From contig JADQBV010000194.1 in the NCBI GenBank assembly GCA_016278415.1, positions 1-7,459 on the forward strand: 7,459 nucleotides of DNA, written 5' to 3'. Positions 1 to 6,384 of the stretch are shown piece after piece; the first letter of the stretch is position 1; each line of letters starts with the position of its first letter. A program made the translations under genes and the position numbers. The DNA comes from Halanaerobiales bacterium (GTDB taxonomy: Bacteria > Bacillota_F > Halanaerobiia > Halanaerobiales > DTU029). Under the pieces are notes generated by a model. It was not told where the DNA came from, ran no database searches, and saw only the letters and a program-made list of their open reading frames with translations.

Positions 1-152
1 AAGATTATAAAAAGGGTAGAGTTGTAATAACATTGGTGCCAATTATTCAGGATAAGGATGCCTTTATAGAGGCAATTAAAAAGACACCTCTGCTGGAAAA
101 TGTTAAGAAAAGCCATAGTGTAATGGACACCAATCTAACAGGGAGGAAGTAG
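1..152 (+). CDS. C-terminal end of a possible YIEGIA-family membrane protein (partial)
   Basis: The frame starting at base 3 is open from the window edge to TAG at 150-152 and encodes the last 49 residues of a protein whose start lies outside the window. The visible tail runs from DYKKGRVVITLVPIIQDKD to a basic, polar end (TNLTGRK) and has no transmembrane segment. I did not recognise it from its own sequence with certainty. The suggestion of a YIEGIA-family protein rests mainly on the next gene, which resembles the small capping subunit that accompanies YIEGIA proteins. Only 2 nt separate the two genes, so co-transcription and translational coupling are likely. The function of the YIEGIA family is poorly known and I infer none here. 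It could be another protein encoded beside the capping gene. Confidence 0.5.
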   Translation, partial: DYKKGRVVITLVPIIQDKDAFIEAIKKTPLLENVKKSHSVMDTNLTGRK

Positions 153-154
153 TA

Positions 155-361
155 ATGGGTAGAGAATCTAACATGAAGCCAGATTATGAAATATTAGCAT
201 ATATCACGACAAACGAAGAAAGGATTTTAAGTGGTAAGGCTCAGTCTCTTCTGGCAAAAGATGAAGAGGAACAAAAAGCCTTAGCTCAGGATATTGCTAA
301 GGCCTTAAAGGCTGATACAGTAAAACTAAAATGTGGTGATTATATGGTAATTCGTGTGTAA
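155..361 (+). CDS. Small protein resembling the capping-complex subunit for YIEGIA
   Basis: A 68-residue soluble protein with no signal peptide or membrane segment. After a short variable N-terminus it shows the pattern I remember for the family annotated as capping-complex subunit for YIEGIA. This consists of a YEILAYITTN strand, a glycine turn before a charged stretch (AKDEEEQKALAQDIAKALKAD) that should be a helix, and a final strand ending in GDYMVIRV. Its usual partner is the membrane protein encoded directly upstream, and the gene here follows an open reading frame by 2 nt. The ATG at 155 is chosen because GGGAGG at 141-146 lies 8 nt before it; the next ATG at 173 has no comparable site. 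The family has no well-established biochemical role. The call rests on remembered sequence pattern and gene order, not on a catalytic motif. Confidence 0.6.
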   Translation: MGRESNMKPDYEILAYITTNEERILSGKAQSLLAKDEEEQKALAQDIAKALKADTVKLKCGDYMVIRV

Positions 362-364
362 AAA

Positions 365-1132
365 CTAAAGAATAAATATTAAAATAAAAGCCAGCACAAA
401 GCAATAATAGGCAAAATATTGTAGTTTCTGCATTTTGATTAACTTTAGTAATAGTCTAATAGCGAAATAACCTGTAATCATTGAGCTTATTGTCCCAATA
501 ACTAGTTCTGAATAACTAATCCCAACAATTCCTGTAACAAGGATTTCTTTTGCTTTTAGTAGAGTGGCTCCTCCTATAACTGGAATAGATAATATAAAGG
601 AATACTTTGCAGCTAATTCCCTATTCAACCCTTTAAATAGACCAGCTACAATTGTTGAACCAGAACGTGATAAACCAGGGAAAATAGCCAGAGCCTGGGC
701 AGTACCAATAACAATGGAATCAAGAGAATTCATATCTTTTAACCCACGTTTTCCGGAGTCTATTTTATCTGATAGCCAGAGGGCTATTCCTGTAATAATT
801 AAGAAAAAACCCACTATAGTTAATGATGAATTTATGTTTTCAAAGAAGTCCTCAAAAAGAATGCCGACTAATCCTGCGGGAACAGAACCAAGTATAATAT
901 ATAGGTTAAATTTCCTATATTCCTCTTTAAATGTAATCATCTTTATAATATCCTGGCGATAAACAATGATTACTGCTACTAATGTCCCAAAATGTAAAAA
1001 GACATCTAAAGTTAAACCAACATTAATATCTAAAAGATATTTAAACAAAACAAGATGTCCAGAACTACTTATTGGTAAAAATTCAGCTAAACCCTGTATC
1101 ATCCCTAAAATTACATATCTAAGAATACCCAT
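365..1132 (-). CDS. uppP: Undecaprenyl-diphosphate phosphatase UppP (BacA)
   Basis: Integral membrane enzyme that dephosphorylates undecaprenyl diphosphate to the monophosphate, the lipid carrier for peptidoglycan and other wall polymers. High levels are known to give bacitracin resistance. The 255-residue length is normal for the family. The two signature regions are intact: Q13-x-x-x-E17 followed by LPISSSGH (19-26), and PGLSRSGST at 152-160, whose R156 corresponds to the catalytic arginine. Multiple hydrophobic helices cover most of the protein (for example 43-58, 76-93, 103-120 and 205-229). On the minus strand GGGGG (complement of 1139-1143) lies 6 nt before the ATG, and a good promoter lies just beyond. 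The gene is convergent with the capping-like gene, with only 3 nt between the two stop codons. No hairpin terminator is visible between them, so opposing transcription may read through. Confidence 0.95.
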   Translation of the reverse strand: MGILRYVILGMIQGLAEFLPISSSGHLVLFKYLLDINVGLTLDVFLHFGTLVAVIIVYRQDIIKMITFKEEYRKFNLYIILGSVPAGLVGILFEDFFENINSSLTIVGFFLIITGIALWLSDKIDSGKRGLKDMNSLDSIVIGTAQALAIFPGLSRSGSTIVAGLFKGLNRELAAKYSFILSIPVIGGATLLKAKEILVTGIVGISYSELVIGTISSMITGYFAIRLLLKLIKMQKLQYFAYYCFVLAFILIFIL

Positions 1133-1163
1133 CTTATACCCCCATTCATTTACAATAAATACT

Positions 1164-1192
1164 ATTATAGCATATGGTTATCAGCTTAACAA
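1164..1192 (-). promoter_or_regulatory. Sigma-A-type promoter for uppP
   Basis: Read on the minus strand, TTGTTA (complement of 1187-1192) is followed after 17 nt by TATAAT (complement of 1164-1169). The -10 carries an upstream TGC, giving an extended -10. The element lies about 30 nt before the uppP start, on the same strand, and about 30 bp from the divergent promoter of the M23 gene. The two promoters therefore share a short intergenic region. Confidence 0.65.
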
Positions 1193-1221
1193 ACCCATAT
1201 TGTTTTTTTCAGTAAAACTGC

Positions 1222-1251
1222 TTGACTATTAAACTATCTTGAGTATATAAT
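1222..1251 (+). promoter_or_regulatory. Sigma-A-type promoter for the LysM/M23 gene
   Basis: TTGACT at 1222-1227 and a perfect TATAAT at 1246-1251 are separated by 18 nt. Transcription should begin near 1258, giving a leader of about 45 nt before the ATG at 1304. This placement also argues against the in-frame GTG at 1262, which would sit almost at the transcript 5' end with no ribosome binding site. Confidence 0.7.
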
Positions 1252-1303
1252 TAAAGTATCCGTGAATATTTGCTCATATAATAAGCTGGAGGTTAAGATT
1301 ACT

Positions 1304-2464
1304 ATGAAAAACAAATTTATAATCTTATTATTACTAGTAGGTCTTATAATAACTTATAACAAGTTTGGAATGGATAAACAGAATAATGAAAGCATTACTA
1401 GTGCTCGAGTGCCAGTTAATGGATTAAATGAACTATTTATTAGCAATGAGAATATAGATAATCAAAATTTAAATAATAGTGATGCTAGCAATCTTAATAA
1501 TTATAAAGAAGATAATAAAGAACAGGAAGATGGAGAATACAGTATTAGTCTAAAAATAATTCAGAAACCTGAAGTAACTGAAAAAGTAGAACCTGAAGCT
1601 AAAGAGTTTGATTTAAGAAATAATAATATAACCCTTACTACTAGAGAAGACACTAGTAAAGAAGATGTAGCTAAAGACTCTACAGAGAAAACATCCATGG
1701 AATTAGCAGAAAAGATAACTGAAAACCAAAAATTAAGTAGTTTAAAAGAGATAACATTGATGGAGCAGATAAAGGATCATAAAGTCAAGAAAGGTGATTC
1801 TCTCTGGACAATTGCCAGGGAACATAATATAGATATCGATACCTTAATTGGAGCAAATGATATAAATGATATGAATAAAATTAAACCAGGGGAAGTAATC
1901 AAGATCCTGCCTGTTAAAGGAATCATCTATAAAATAGGGCCTGGTGAAAATCTCTCCCTTATAACAGATAAATTTGAAATAAGTATAGAAAGGGTAATTG
2001 AAAGCAATCAAATTGCTGACCCTGAGAGGGTTTATCCCGGTAAGATGCTTATTTTACCCGGAGCAAAGCCGGAATTTGGTTATCAGGATCGCCTGGAAAG
2101 ACTATTCATAAAACCAATAAATGCCCGCATATCATCTTTTTTTGGTCAAAGATGGGGTAGGATGCATGAAGGCCTGGATTATGCCGCCAATATAGGAACT
2201 CAAGTTAGAGCAGCGGGTGATGGAAGGGTTATCTATAGCGGCTGGGCTCGTGGATATGGACAGACTATAATTATCGAGCACCAAAAGGGACTAAGAACAT
2301 TATATGGTCATAATTCAAAACTACTGGTTGGAAGTGGAGAGTGGGTCAGTAGAGGAGAGTTAATTTCTAAATCAGGGAATACAGGGACAACCACTGGTCC
2401 TAATATGCATTTTGAAGTACAGGTAAATGGTAGACCAACTAATCCATTATCATATTTAAGATAA
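1304..2464 (+). CDS. Membrane-anchored LysM x2 / M23 peptidase-domain cell-wall protein
   Basis: A 386-residue envelope protein. Residues 4-18 form an uncleaved-looking membrane anchor (KFIILLLLVGLIITY). Residues 25-155 are a polar, Asn/Glu-rich linker suited to crossing the wall. Two LysM peptidoglycan-binding domains follow: about 159-202 (HKVKKGDSLWTIAREHNI) and 208-252 (YKIGPGENLSLI). The LytM/M23 domain spans about 274-383. M23 enzymes are Zn endopeptidases cutting peptide cross-bridges. Here H288 and D292 (HEGLD), H336 (YGH) and H369 fit the expected positions, but the usual GPHLHFE motif reads GPNMHFE, so N367 replaces the first His of HxH. Activity is therefore uncertain; it may bind or regulate instead. 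The ATG at 1304 is chosen over the upstream GTG because GGAGG (1288-1292) and the membrane anchor follow it. The gene stands alone, with its own promoter and terminator. Confidence 0.85.
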   Translation: MKNKFIILLLLVGLIITYNKFGMDKQNNESITSARVPVNGLNELFISNENIDNQNLNNSDASNLNNYKEDNKEQEDGEYSISLKIIQKPEVTEKVEPEAKEFDLRNNNITLTTREDTSKEDVAKDSTEKTSMELAEKITENQKLSSLKEITLMEQIKDHKVKKGDSLWTIAREHNIDIDTLIGANDINDMNKIKPGEVIKILPVKGIIYKIGPGENLSLITDKFEISIERVIESNQIADPERVYPGKMLILPGAKPEFGYQDRLERLFIKPINARISSFFGQRWGRMHEGLDYAANIGTQVRAAGDGRVIYSGWARGYGQTIIIEHQKGLRTLYGHNSKLLVGSGEWVSRGELISKSGNTGTTTGPNMHFEVQVNGRPTNPLSYLR

Positions 2465-2504
2465 TTAAGCTTGAGGTAACAAAATTTAAGGTATTAAACA
2501 ATAT

Positions 2505-2576
2505 AAAACAGTAATAACCTGATTAATTGAGTAAAAGGTCAATTATATTAAGTCAGGCCAATGTTACTGTTTTTTT
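2505..2576 (+). terminator. Long intrinsic terminator after the M23 gene
   Basis: Nested complementary blocks form a long hairpin: AAAACAGTAA (2505-2514) with TTACTGT (2564-2570) at the base, CCTGA with TCAGG in the middle, and TTAATTGA with TCAATT near the loop GTAAAAGG. The 3' arm runs into a T-run ending at 2576. The left arm begins with AAAA, so it could also terminate weakly from the other side. It separates the M23 gene from the metal ATPase promoter. Confidence 0.8.
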
Positions 2577-2610
2577 GATCTAAAAAAATGAAAAAAATCT
2601 GATAAATCTC

Positions 2611-2639
2611 TTGACAAAATTAAATATTGTTTATATACT
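2611..2639 (+). promoter_or_regulatory. Near-consensus promoter of the metal ATPase gene
   Basis: TTGACA at 2611-2616 and TATACT at 2634-2639 are separated by exactly 17 nt, the best promoter in the window. The start point should fall around 2645, inside the operator-like element that follows. The leader to the ATG at 2711 is about 65 nt. A promoter this strong fits a gene held off by a repressor. Confidence 0.8.
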
Positions 2640-2640
2640 A

Positions 2641-2670
2641 TATATGAACAATCATTCAAATGAACATATA
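2641..2670 (+). promoter_or_regulatory. Probable ArsR/SmtB-family operator
   Basis: TGAACAATCATTCA at 2645-2658 is an imperfect dyad (TGAA...TTCA) that closely fits the remembered operator core of SmtB, CadC and CzrA-type metal repressors. A third half-site, TGAAC at 2661-2665, makes a second TTCA-AA-TGAA dyad, and TATA flanks both ends. It starts directly after the -10 box of the ATPase promoter, so bound protein would block initiation. Such repressors release DNA on binding Zn, Cd or Pb, which matches the predicted substrate of the gene. No cognate regulator gene is in the window. Confidence 0.6.
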
Positions 2671-2710
2671 CTTATACTATATTATGATATGTTGAAATGG
2701 AGGGGTAAGG

Positions 2711-5143
2711 ATGACAGAAGCAACATTAGTAAAAAGTAAATATAAGGCGAAATATATACTCAATGGTTTATCATGTTCTAATTGTGCTGCCAAGATTGAA
2801 AAGGCGGTTCAGGAGCTTCCATATGTTCTGGAAGCAGAGATGAATTTCGCAGTAAGTAAAATCTTAATTGAAGGTAATAGTGATAAGGTTGAAAATATGA
2901 CTAAAGAGTTACAAGAGTTAGTTGATCAAATTGAAAGTGGTATTACTGTAGAACAGGGAAGCGGAAAGATAAGAGAATATAGTCAAAAATATATTCTTGA
3001 AGGATTAACCTGTTCTAATTGTGCTGGAAAAATTGAGAAAGCAGTAAATGACCTGCCTCAGGTAGAAAAGGCAGAACTAAACTTTGCTACCAGTAAAATA
3101 TCTATTCAAGGTGAAAATATTGATAACTCATCCTTTAGGGGAAAATTACAGGAGATTGCAGATAGAATTGAGCCTGGTCTTACTATCAGGGAAGCAGAAA
3201 GTAAGGCAAATAAGGAAAATAGTAATGATAACAGTCATGCTCAAGATTATAACCATGGCACTGAAGAAGAAAATAGCTATATGAAAAGACGTTTCTGGCC
3301 TGGAGTAGTACTTTTTGTTATAGCTATTATTCTATTTGAGATACCAGCTATTAGTACCAAAGTAGCTGAGATGCCAGCTTTTATTGAATGGATTTTATAT
3401 GGTTCCAGTTATCTCTTGATAGGTGGTCCGGTATTAATGGCTGCTTACAAAAATATTAAAAGAGGCCAGGTTTTTGATGAAAATTTCCTAATGGGAATTG
3501 CTACCATTGGTGCTTTTGCAATTCAGGAGTTTCCTGAAGGTGTAGCTGTTATGCTATTTTATATGGTCGGAGAGATGTTTCAGGAGAAGGCAGTCGATAG
3601 ATCCCGCCGTTCAATTAAAAGCTTAATGGATATTCGACCTGATTATGCTAATTTAAAAACTGATGATGGAACTCAAAGAGTTGATCCAGAAGATGTTCAA
3701 ATTAGTGATGTTATTCTAATTAAACCTGGTGAAAAGATTCCACTTGACGGAGAGGTGCTGGAAGGTAGTTCAATGCTTGATACATCTGCCCTGACAGGAG
3801 AATCAGTTCCCCGTAAGGTAGAACCAGGTGAAGATGTTTTGGGTGGAATGATAAATAAAAATGGCTTATTAACTGTCAAAGTAAATAAAGAATACGGGCA
3901 GTCAACTGTAGCTAAGATACTTGAACTGGTAGAGAACGCTAGTGGGAAAAAGGCCCCAACAGAAAAATTCATTACCAAATTTGCCCGCTATTATACACCT
4001 GTAGTAGTATATGCCGCACTTGCTATGGCAGTATTGCCGCCACTTTTCTTACCAGGAGCTACTTTTTCTGAATGGCTTTACCGTGCCCTAATATTCTTGG
4101 TTATTTCCTGTCCCTGTGCACTTGTGGTATCTATACCTCTAGGCTTTTTTGGGGGAATAGGAAGGGCTTCTCGTCAGGGAATACTGGTTAAAGGTGGAAA
4201 CTACCTGGAGGCTTTGAATAATGTGACAGAAATTGTCTTTGATAAAACCGGTACTCTAACAAAGGGAGAATTTTCTGTTAGTAAAGTAGAGTCATATAAT
4301 GGATTTGAAAAAGATGAGATACTCGCTAAGGCTGCTTATGCTGAAAGCCATTCCACACATCCTATTGCAAAATCTATTCTGGAGGCCTACGAACAGGATA
4401 TAGAAACTGACAAGATAGATGATTATCAGGAAATATCTGGTCATGGTATTAGGGCTGTAATTGATGACCAGGAAGTACTTGCAGGTAATATTAAATTGAT
4501 GAATAAAGAGAATATTGACTGCCAGGAAGCAGATGAAGATGGTACCATTGTTTATTTAGCAATTGATAAAAAATATGCCGGTTATATTACTATAACTGAT
4601 GAGATAAAAGCTGATACAGCTGAAGCTATTAAAGGTTTGAAAAAGCTGGGTATCCAGAATTTAACAATGCTAACAGGTGACCGTAAGGCTGTTGCTGAGA
4701 GGGTTGCAGCTAGACTTGGACTTGATAATTACTATTCTGAGTTATTACCTGACCAGAAGGTTGAGAAGGTTGAAGAATTATTAAATAATAAAGATGAAAA
4801 TGATAAACTTATTTTTGTCGGTGATGGAATTAACGATGCTCCAGTTCTGGCCCGTTCTGATATTGGTGTTGCTATGGGTGGTTTAGGTTCCGATGCAGCA
4901 ATAGAAGCCGCTGATGTAGTATTAATGACAGACGAACCATCAAAATTAGTGACTGCTATTGAGACTGCTCGAAAAACAAAGAGAATTGTCTGGCAAAATA
5001 TTACTGTTTCCTTAGCTGTAAAAGGATTTTTTGTAGTCCTGGCAGCTTTGGGTATGGCAACTATATGGGAAGCAGTATTTGCAGATGTAGGTGTAGCCAT
5101 ACTGGCTGTGCTTAATGCCATGAGAATTACTCGTAATGTCTAA
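2711..5143 (+). CDS. cadA: P1B-2-type Zn/Cd/Pb-exporting ATPase with two HMA domains
   Basis: An 810-residue inner-membrane pump that exports soft divalent metals using ATP. Two HMA metal-binding domains carry CSNC at 22-25 and 101-104 and are clearly copies of one another. A polar His/Asp/Glu-containing linker (165-190) leads to the membrane core. Hydrophobic segments number about eight: 195-213, 224-246, 258-270, 272-288, 428-447, 458-482, 762-783 and 785-804. Catalytic motifs are complete: TGES 362-365, CPC 467-469, phosphorylated D511 in DKTGT, H550-P551, TGDR 655-658 and GDGIND 704-709. K771 and D792 (DVG) with CPC are the P1B-2 signature, and their 21-residue spacing equals the one I recall for ZntA. 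Cu ATPases lack this pair. GGAGGGG (2699-2705) lies 5 nt before the ATG. The gene has a promoter with a metal-operator-like site and appears monocistronic, though a small ORF follows. Confidence 0.92.
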   Translation: MTEATLVKSKYKAKYILNGLSCSNCAAKIEKAVQELPYVLEAEMNFAVSKILIEGNSDKVENMTKELQELVDQIESGITVEQGSGKIREYSQKYILEGLTCSNCAGKIEKAVNDLPQVEKAELNFATSKISIQGENIDNSSFRGKLQEIADRIEPGLTIREAESKANKENSNDNSHAQDYNHGTEEENSYMKRRFWPGVVLFVIAIILFEIPAISTKVAEMPAFIEWILYGSSYLLIGGPVLMAAYKNIKRGQVFDENFLMGIATIGAFAIQEFPEGVAVMLFYMVGEMFQEKAVDRSRRSIKSLMDIRPDYANLKTDDGTQRVDPEDVQISDVILIKPGEKIPLDGEVLEGSSMLDTSALTGESVPRKVEPGEDVLGGMINKNGLLTVKVNKEYGQSTVAKILELVENASGKKAPTEKFITKFARYYTPVVVYAALAMAVLPPLFLPGATFSEWLYRALIFLVISCPCALVVSIPLGFFGGIGRASRQGILVKGGNYLEALNNVTEIVFDKTGTLTKGEFSVSKVESYNGFEKDEILAKAAYAESHSTHPIAKSILEAYEQDIETDKIDDYQEISGHGIRAVIDDQEVLAGNIKLMNKENIDCQEADEDGTIVYLAIDKKYAGYITITDEIKADTAEAIKGLKKLGIQNLTMLTGDRKAVAERVAARLGLDNYYSELLPDQKVEKVEELLNNKDENDKLIFVGDGINDAPVLARSDIGVAMGGLGSDAAIEAADVVLMTDEPSKLVTAIETARKTKRIVWQNITVSLAVKGFFVVLAALGMATIWEAVFADVGVAILAVLNAMRITRNV

Positions 5144-5203
5144 TTGAGTAATAAGGAGATATGAAATACTAGAGAGTTTTTTATAAGAAAATATGGTTTG
5201 GTT

Positions 5204-5239
5204 AGAATCTTCAGGGTGAAAATTTTGCCCTGAAATTCT
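5204..5239 (+). other. Strong hairpin after the metal ATPase gene
   Basis: AGAATCTTCAGGG (5204-5216) pairs with CCCTGAAATTCT (5228-5239) in a 12-bp stem with one bulged C, closing over TGAAAATTTTG. No T-run follows, so it is not a standard intrinsic terminator. It could protect the ATPase mRNA 3' end or act as leader structure for the small ORF at 5260. Its last two bases overlap the first two of the next hairpin, so the two cannot both be fully paired. Confidence 0.6.
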
Positions 5240-5252
5240 CCTATAATAGGAG
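5238..5252 (+). promoter_or_regulatory. Shine-Dalgarno-sequestering hairpin
   Basis: CTCCTATAATAGGAG folds into a perfect 6-bp stem with a 3-nt loop. Its 3' arm, TAGGAG at 5247-5252, is the ribosome binding site of the 28-codon ORF starting at 5260. Folding would hide this site, so the hairpin could act as a translational switch or thermosensor-like element. That role is inferred. The perfect stem and the position of the SD are directly visible. Confidence 0.5.
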
Positions 5253-5259
5253 TGAGTTT

Positions 5260-5346
5260 ATGCTAGAAAGTATTTTTGTGATAATATTGTTTGTCTTATA
5301 TCTAACTCTATGGAAAATAGGGCAATTCATGGAGGGTTGGTATTGA
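5260..5346 (+). CDS. 28-residue single-helix membrane peptide, possibly the first half of a frameshifted small protein
   Basis: ATG at 5260 lies 7 nt after AGGAG and opens a 28-codon frame ending at TGA 5344-5346. The peptide has one hydrophobic helix (about residues 5-18, from SIFVIILFVLYLTLW) and the ending KIGQFMEGWY. I do not recognise a family. The next 24 codons in the +1 frame (5345-5416, TAG at 5417) read DQKEDTGKG followed by a second hydrophobic stretch, LIIGLLFTSFNFING. A 52-residue two-helix protein may therefore have been split by an indel, or may be made by +1 frameshifting. It lies downstream of the metal ATPase in the same direction and could share its transcript. Coding status rests on the ribosome binding site and hydrophobic composition only. 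Confidence 0.4.
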   Translation: MLESIFVIILFVLYLTLWKIGQFMEGWY

Positions 5347-5414
5347 TCAAAAAGAGGATACTGGCAAAGGTTTAATCATCGGGCTGCTTTTTACCTCCTT
5401 TAATTTTATAAATG

Positions 5415-5449
5415 GGTAGTAGGGATTAAATTTTTATATTCTTACTACC
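5415..5449 (+). repeat. Inverted repeat GGTAGTA / TACTACC
   Basis: GGTAGTA (5415-5421) and TACTACC (5443-5449) form a perfect 7-bp stem around a 21-nt AT-rich loop, between the small ORF and the SurA-like gene. No T-run follows. A TATAAT at 5463-5468 lies just downstream without a convincing -35 box, so this may be part of the promoter region of the gene at 5531. The function is unknown. Confidence 0.35.
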
Positions 5450-5530
5450 TAAAATATGAATATATAATCAAATATGTAGTCTTTCAAATATAAATAGGAG
5501 GAAAACATCAAGGAAAGGGAGTTCTATTAA

Positions 5531-5998
5531 ATGAAAAGCAAAGTTTTATTAGTATTTGTAGCACTAGTTCTATTAATTAGTACATTTGTAATGGCTGCTG
5601 AAAAGAATCAAGATGTTGAAAAAAGCAAAGAAATTGCGGCAGTTGTAAATGGAGAAGAAATTAGCAGGAGTGAATTAGACCAATATGCAAATATCCAACA
5701 ACTGTTAGGACAATTATTTCAGATGAATCCAGACTTTGGTCAGTTATTATATTCTTCTGAAGAAGGTAAGGCTCTATTAGATGAATATAGAAAACAGAAA
5801 ATTGATGGATTGGGTGAAGAGAAATTAATAGCTATGGAAGCAGGAGATAGAAATCTGACGAAGATAGATAATGCCAGAAAAGAATTCCAAAAAAAATATG
5901 AGAAGAATGTGAAGGGTTTGGAATCAGTTAATAAAACCATGAGAAGAATATCAGCAAACATATTTAGGTTAAAAAAGGATAAAAATAATAATCTGTAA
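5531..5998 (+). pseudogene. Truncated SurA-N-domain (PrsA/SurA-like) secreted chaperone
   Basis: The product has a signal peptide (residues 1-23, MKSKVLLVFVALVLLISTFV then MAA before EKNQ) without a lipobox. Residues 35-110 match the N-terminal domain of SurA/PrsA-type foldases: AAVVNGEEISRSELDQYANI, then a helical region ending in EYRKQKIDGLGEEKLIAMEA. In that family this domain holds unfolded exported proteins and is usually followed by more chaperone helices and often a parvulin isomerase domain. Here, after about residue 115, the protein becomes basic and featureless and stops at 155, and no isomerase domain follows in any frame. In the +1 frame EEYQQTYLG, a family-like helix, appears at about 5941-5967, which suggests indel damage. 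The start at 5531 has GGGAG (5517-5521) 9 nt upstream; a stronger AGGAGG at 5497 faces only an ATC codon. A short functional form remains possible. Confidence 0.6.
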
Positions 5999-6081
5999 AA
6001 TATAGAAAATTTTAATTTAATATAAGAAATCAAAACATTATTTTACTTGCAATCTGGTAATTATTTAGGAAGGTGTTTTCC

Positions 6082-6276
6082 TTGAAATCTATTTTTCTTT
6101 ATATAATATCTTTAATAATATTAGTATTATTAATAGGTTTTATATTTAATAGATCACTTACTGTTGGTAGTAATCTAATAGTTAAAAATATAGAAAGTAA
6201 TAATATAAAAGAAGCGGAGGATGTAAGTGCTAGTTTCAAAACAATTCGACATTGTTTTGAAAGTATGATATATTAA
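6082..6276 (+). pseudogene. N-terminal fragment of an unidentified membrane protein
   Basis: A 64-residue frame beginning with TTG at 6082, with AGGAAGG (6067-6073) 8 nt upstream. An in-frame GTG at 6073 lies inside that ribosome binding site and is less likely. Residues 1-23 form a strong membrane anchor (MKSIFLYIISLIILVLLIGF), followed by a polar, probably helical stretch rich in Asn, Ser, Glu and Lys. The arrangement recalls the start of bacterial sensor or chemoreceptor-type proteins, where a helical extracytoplasmic domain follows the first helix, but no diagnostic motif is present. The frame ends at TAA 6274 and again at 6280, then stays open from 6283 to 6417 with a plausible polar stretch (TTEYMELRQELKAIT). 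I read this as a decayed gene whose remainder is lost near the tnpB remnant. A genuine small membrane protein cannot be excluded. Confidence 0.4.
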
Positions 6277-6384
6277 AGATAAGTTAAGGTAAATCTAACA
6301 ACTGAATATATGGAGTTGAGACAGGAATTAAAAGCGATAACCAAGCTCCTCTGTTGCATAAAATATTCAAGGTATCAGAAGTCC

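Noticed and set aside
564..1232. Two plus-strand open frames opposite uppP (564-962 and 966-1232)
   Set aside because: They lie antisense to the well-supported uppP gene, lack ribosome binding sites and have no recognisable domains. They are shadows of its codon pattern.
1262..1303. Upstream GTG start for the LysM/M23 protein
   Set aside because: It would begin within a few bases of the predicted transcription start, lacks an SD and puts a polar extension before the membrane anchor. ATG 1304 has GGAGG upstream.
3084..3284. 66-codon plus-strand frame within the ATPase gene
   Set aside because: It overlaps the second HMA domain and linker in another frame, and has no ribosome binding site or domain.
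3697..3978. Minus-strand open frame inside the metal ATPase gene, and a similar one at 4732-5121
   Set aside because: Both are low-complexity Ser/Thr/Ala-rich translations opposite a complete P-type ATPase with all motifs intact, and have no start signals.
5204..5239. Terminator for the metal ATPase gene
   Set aside because: The stem is strong but is followed by CTCCTATAATAGGAG with no T-run, so an intrinsic terminator call is not supported.
5740..6033. 97-codon minus-strand frame opposite the SurA-like gene
   Set aside because: The Phe/Ser-rich translation is typical of the antisense of Lys/Glu-rich coding DNA. The plus-strand signal peptide and SurA-N match explain the region.
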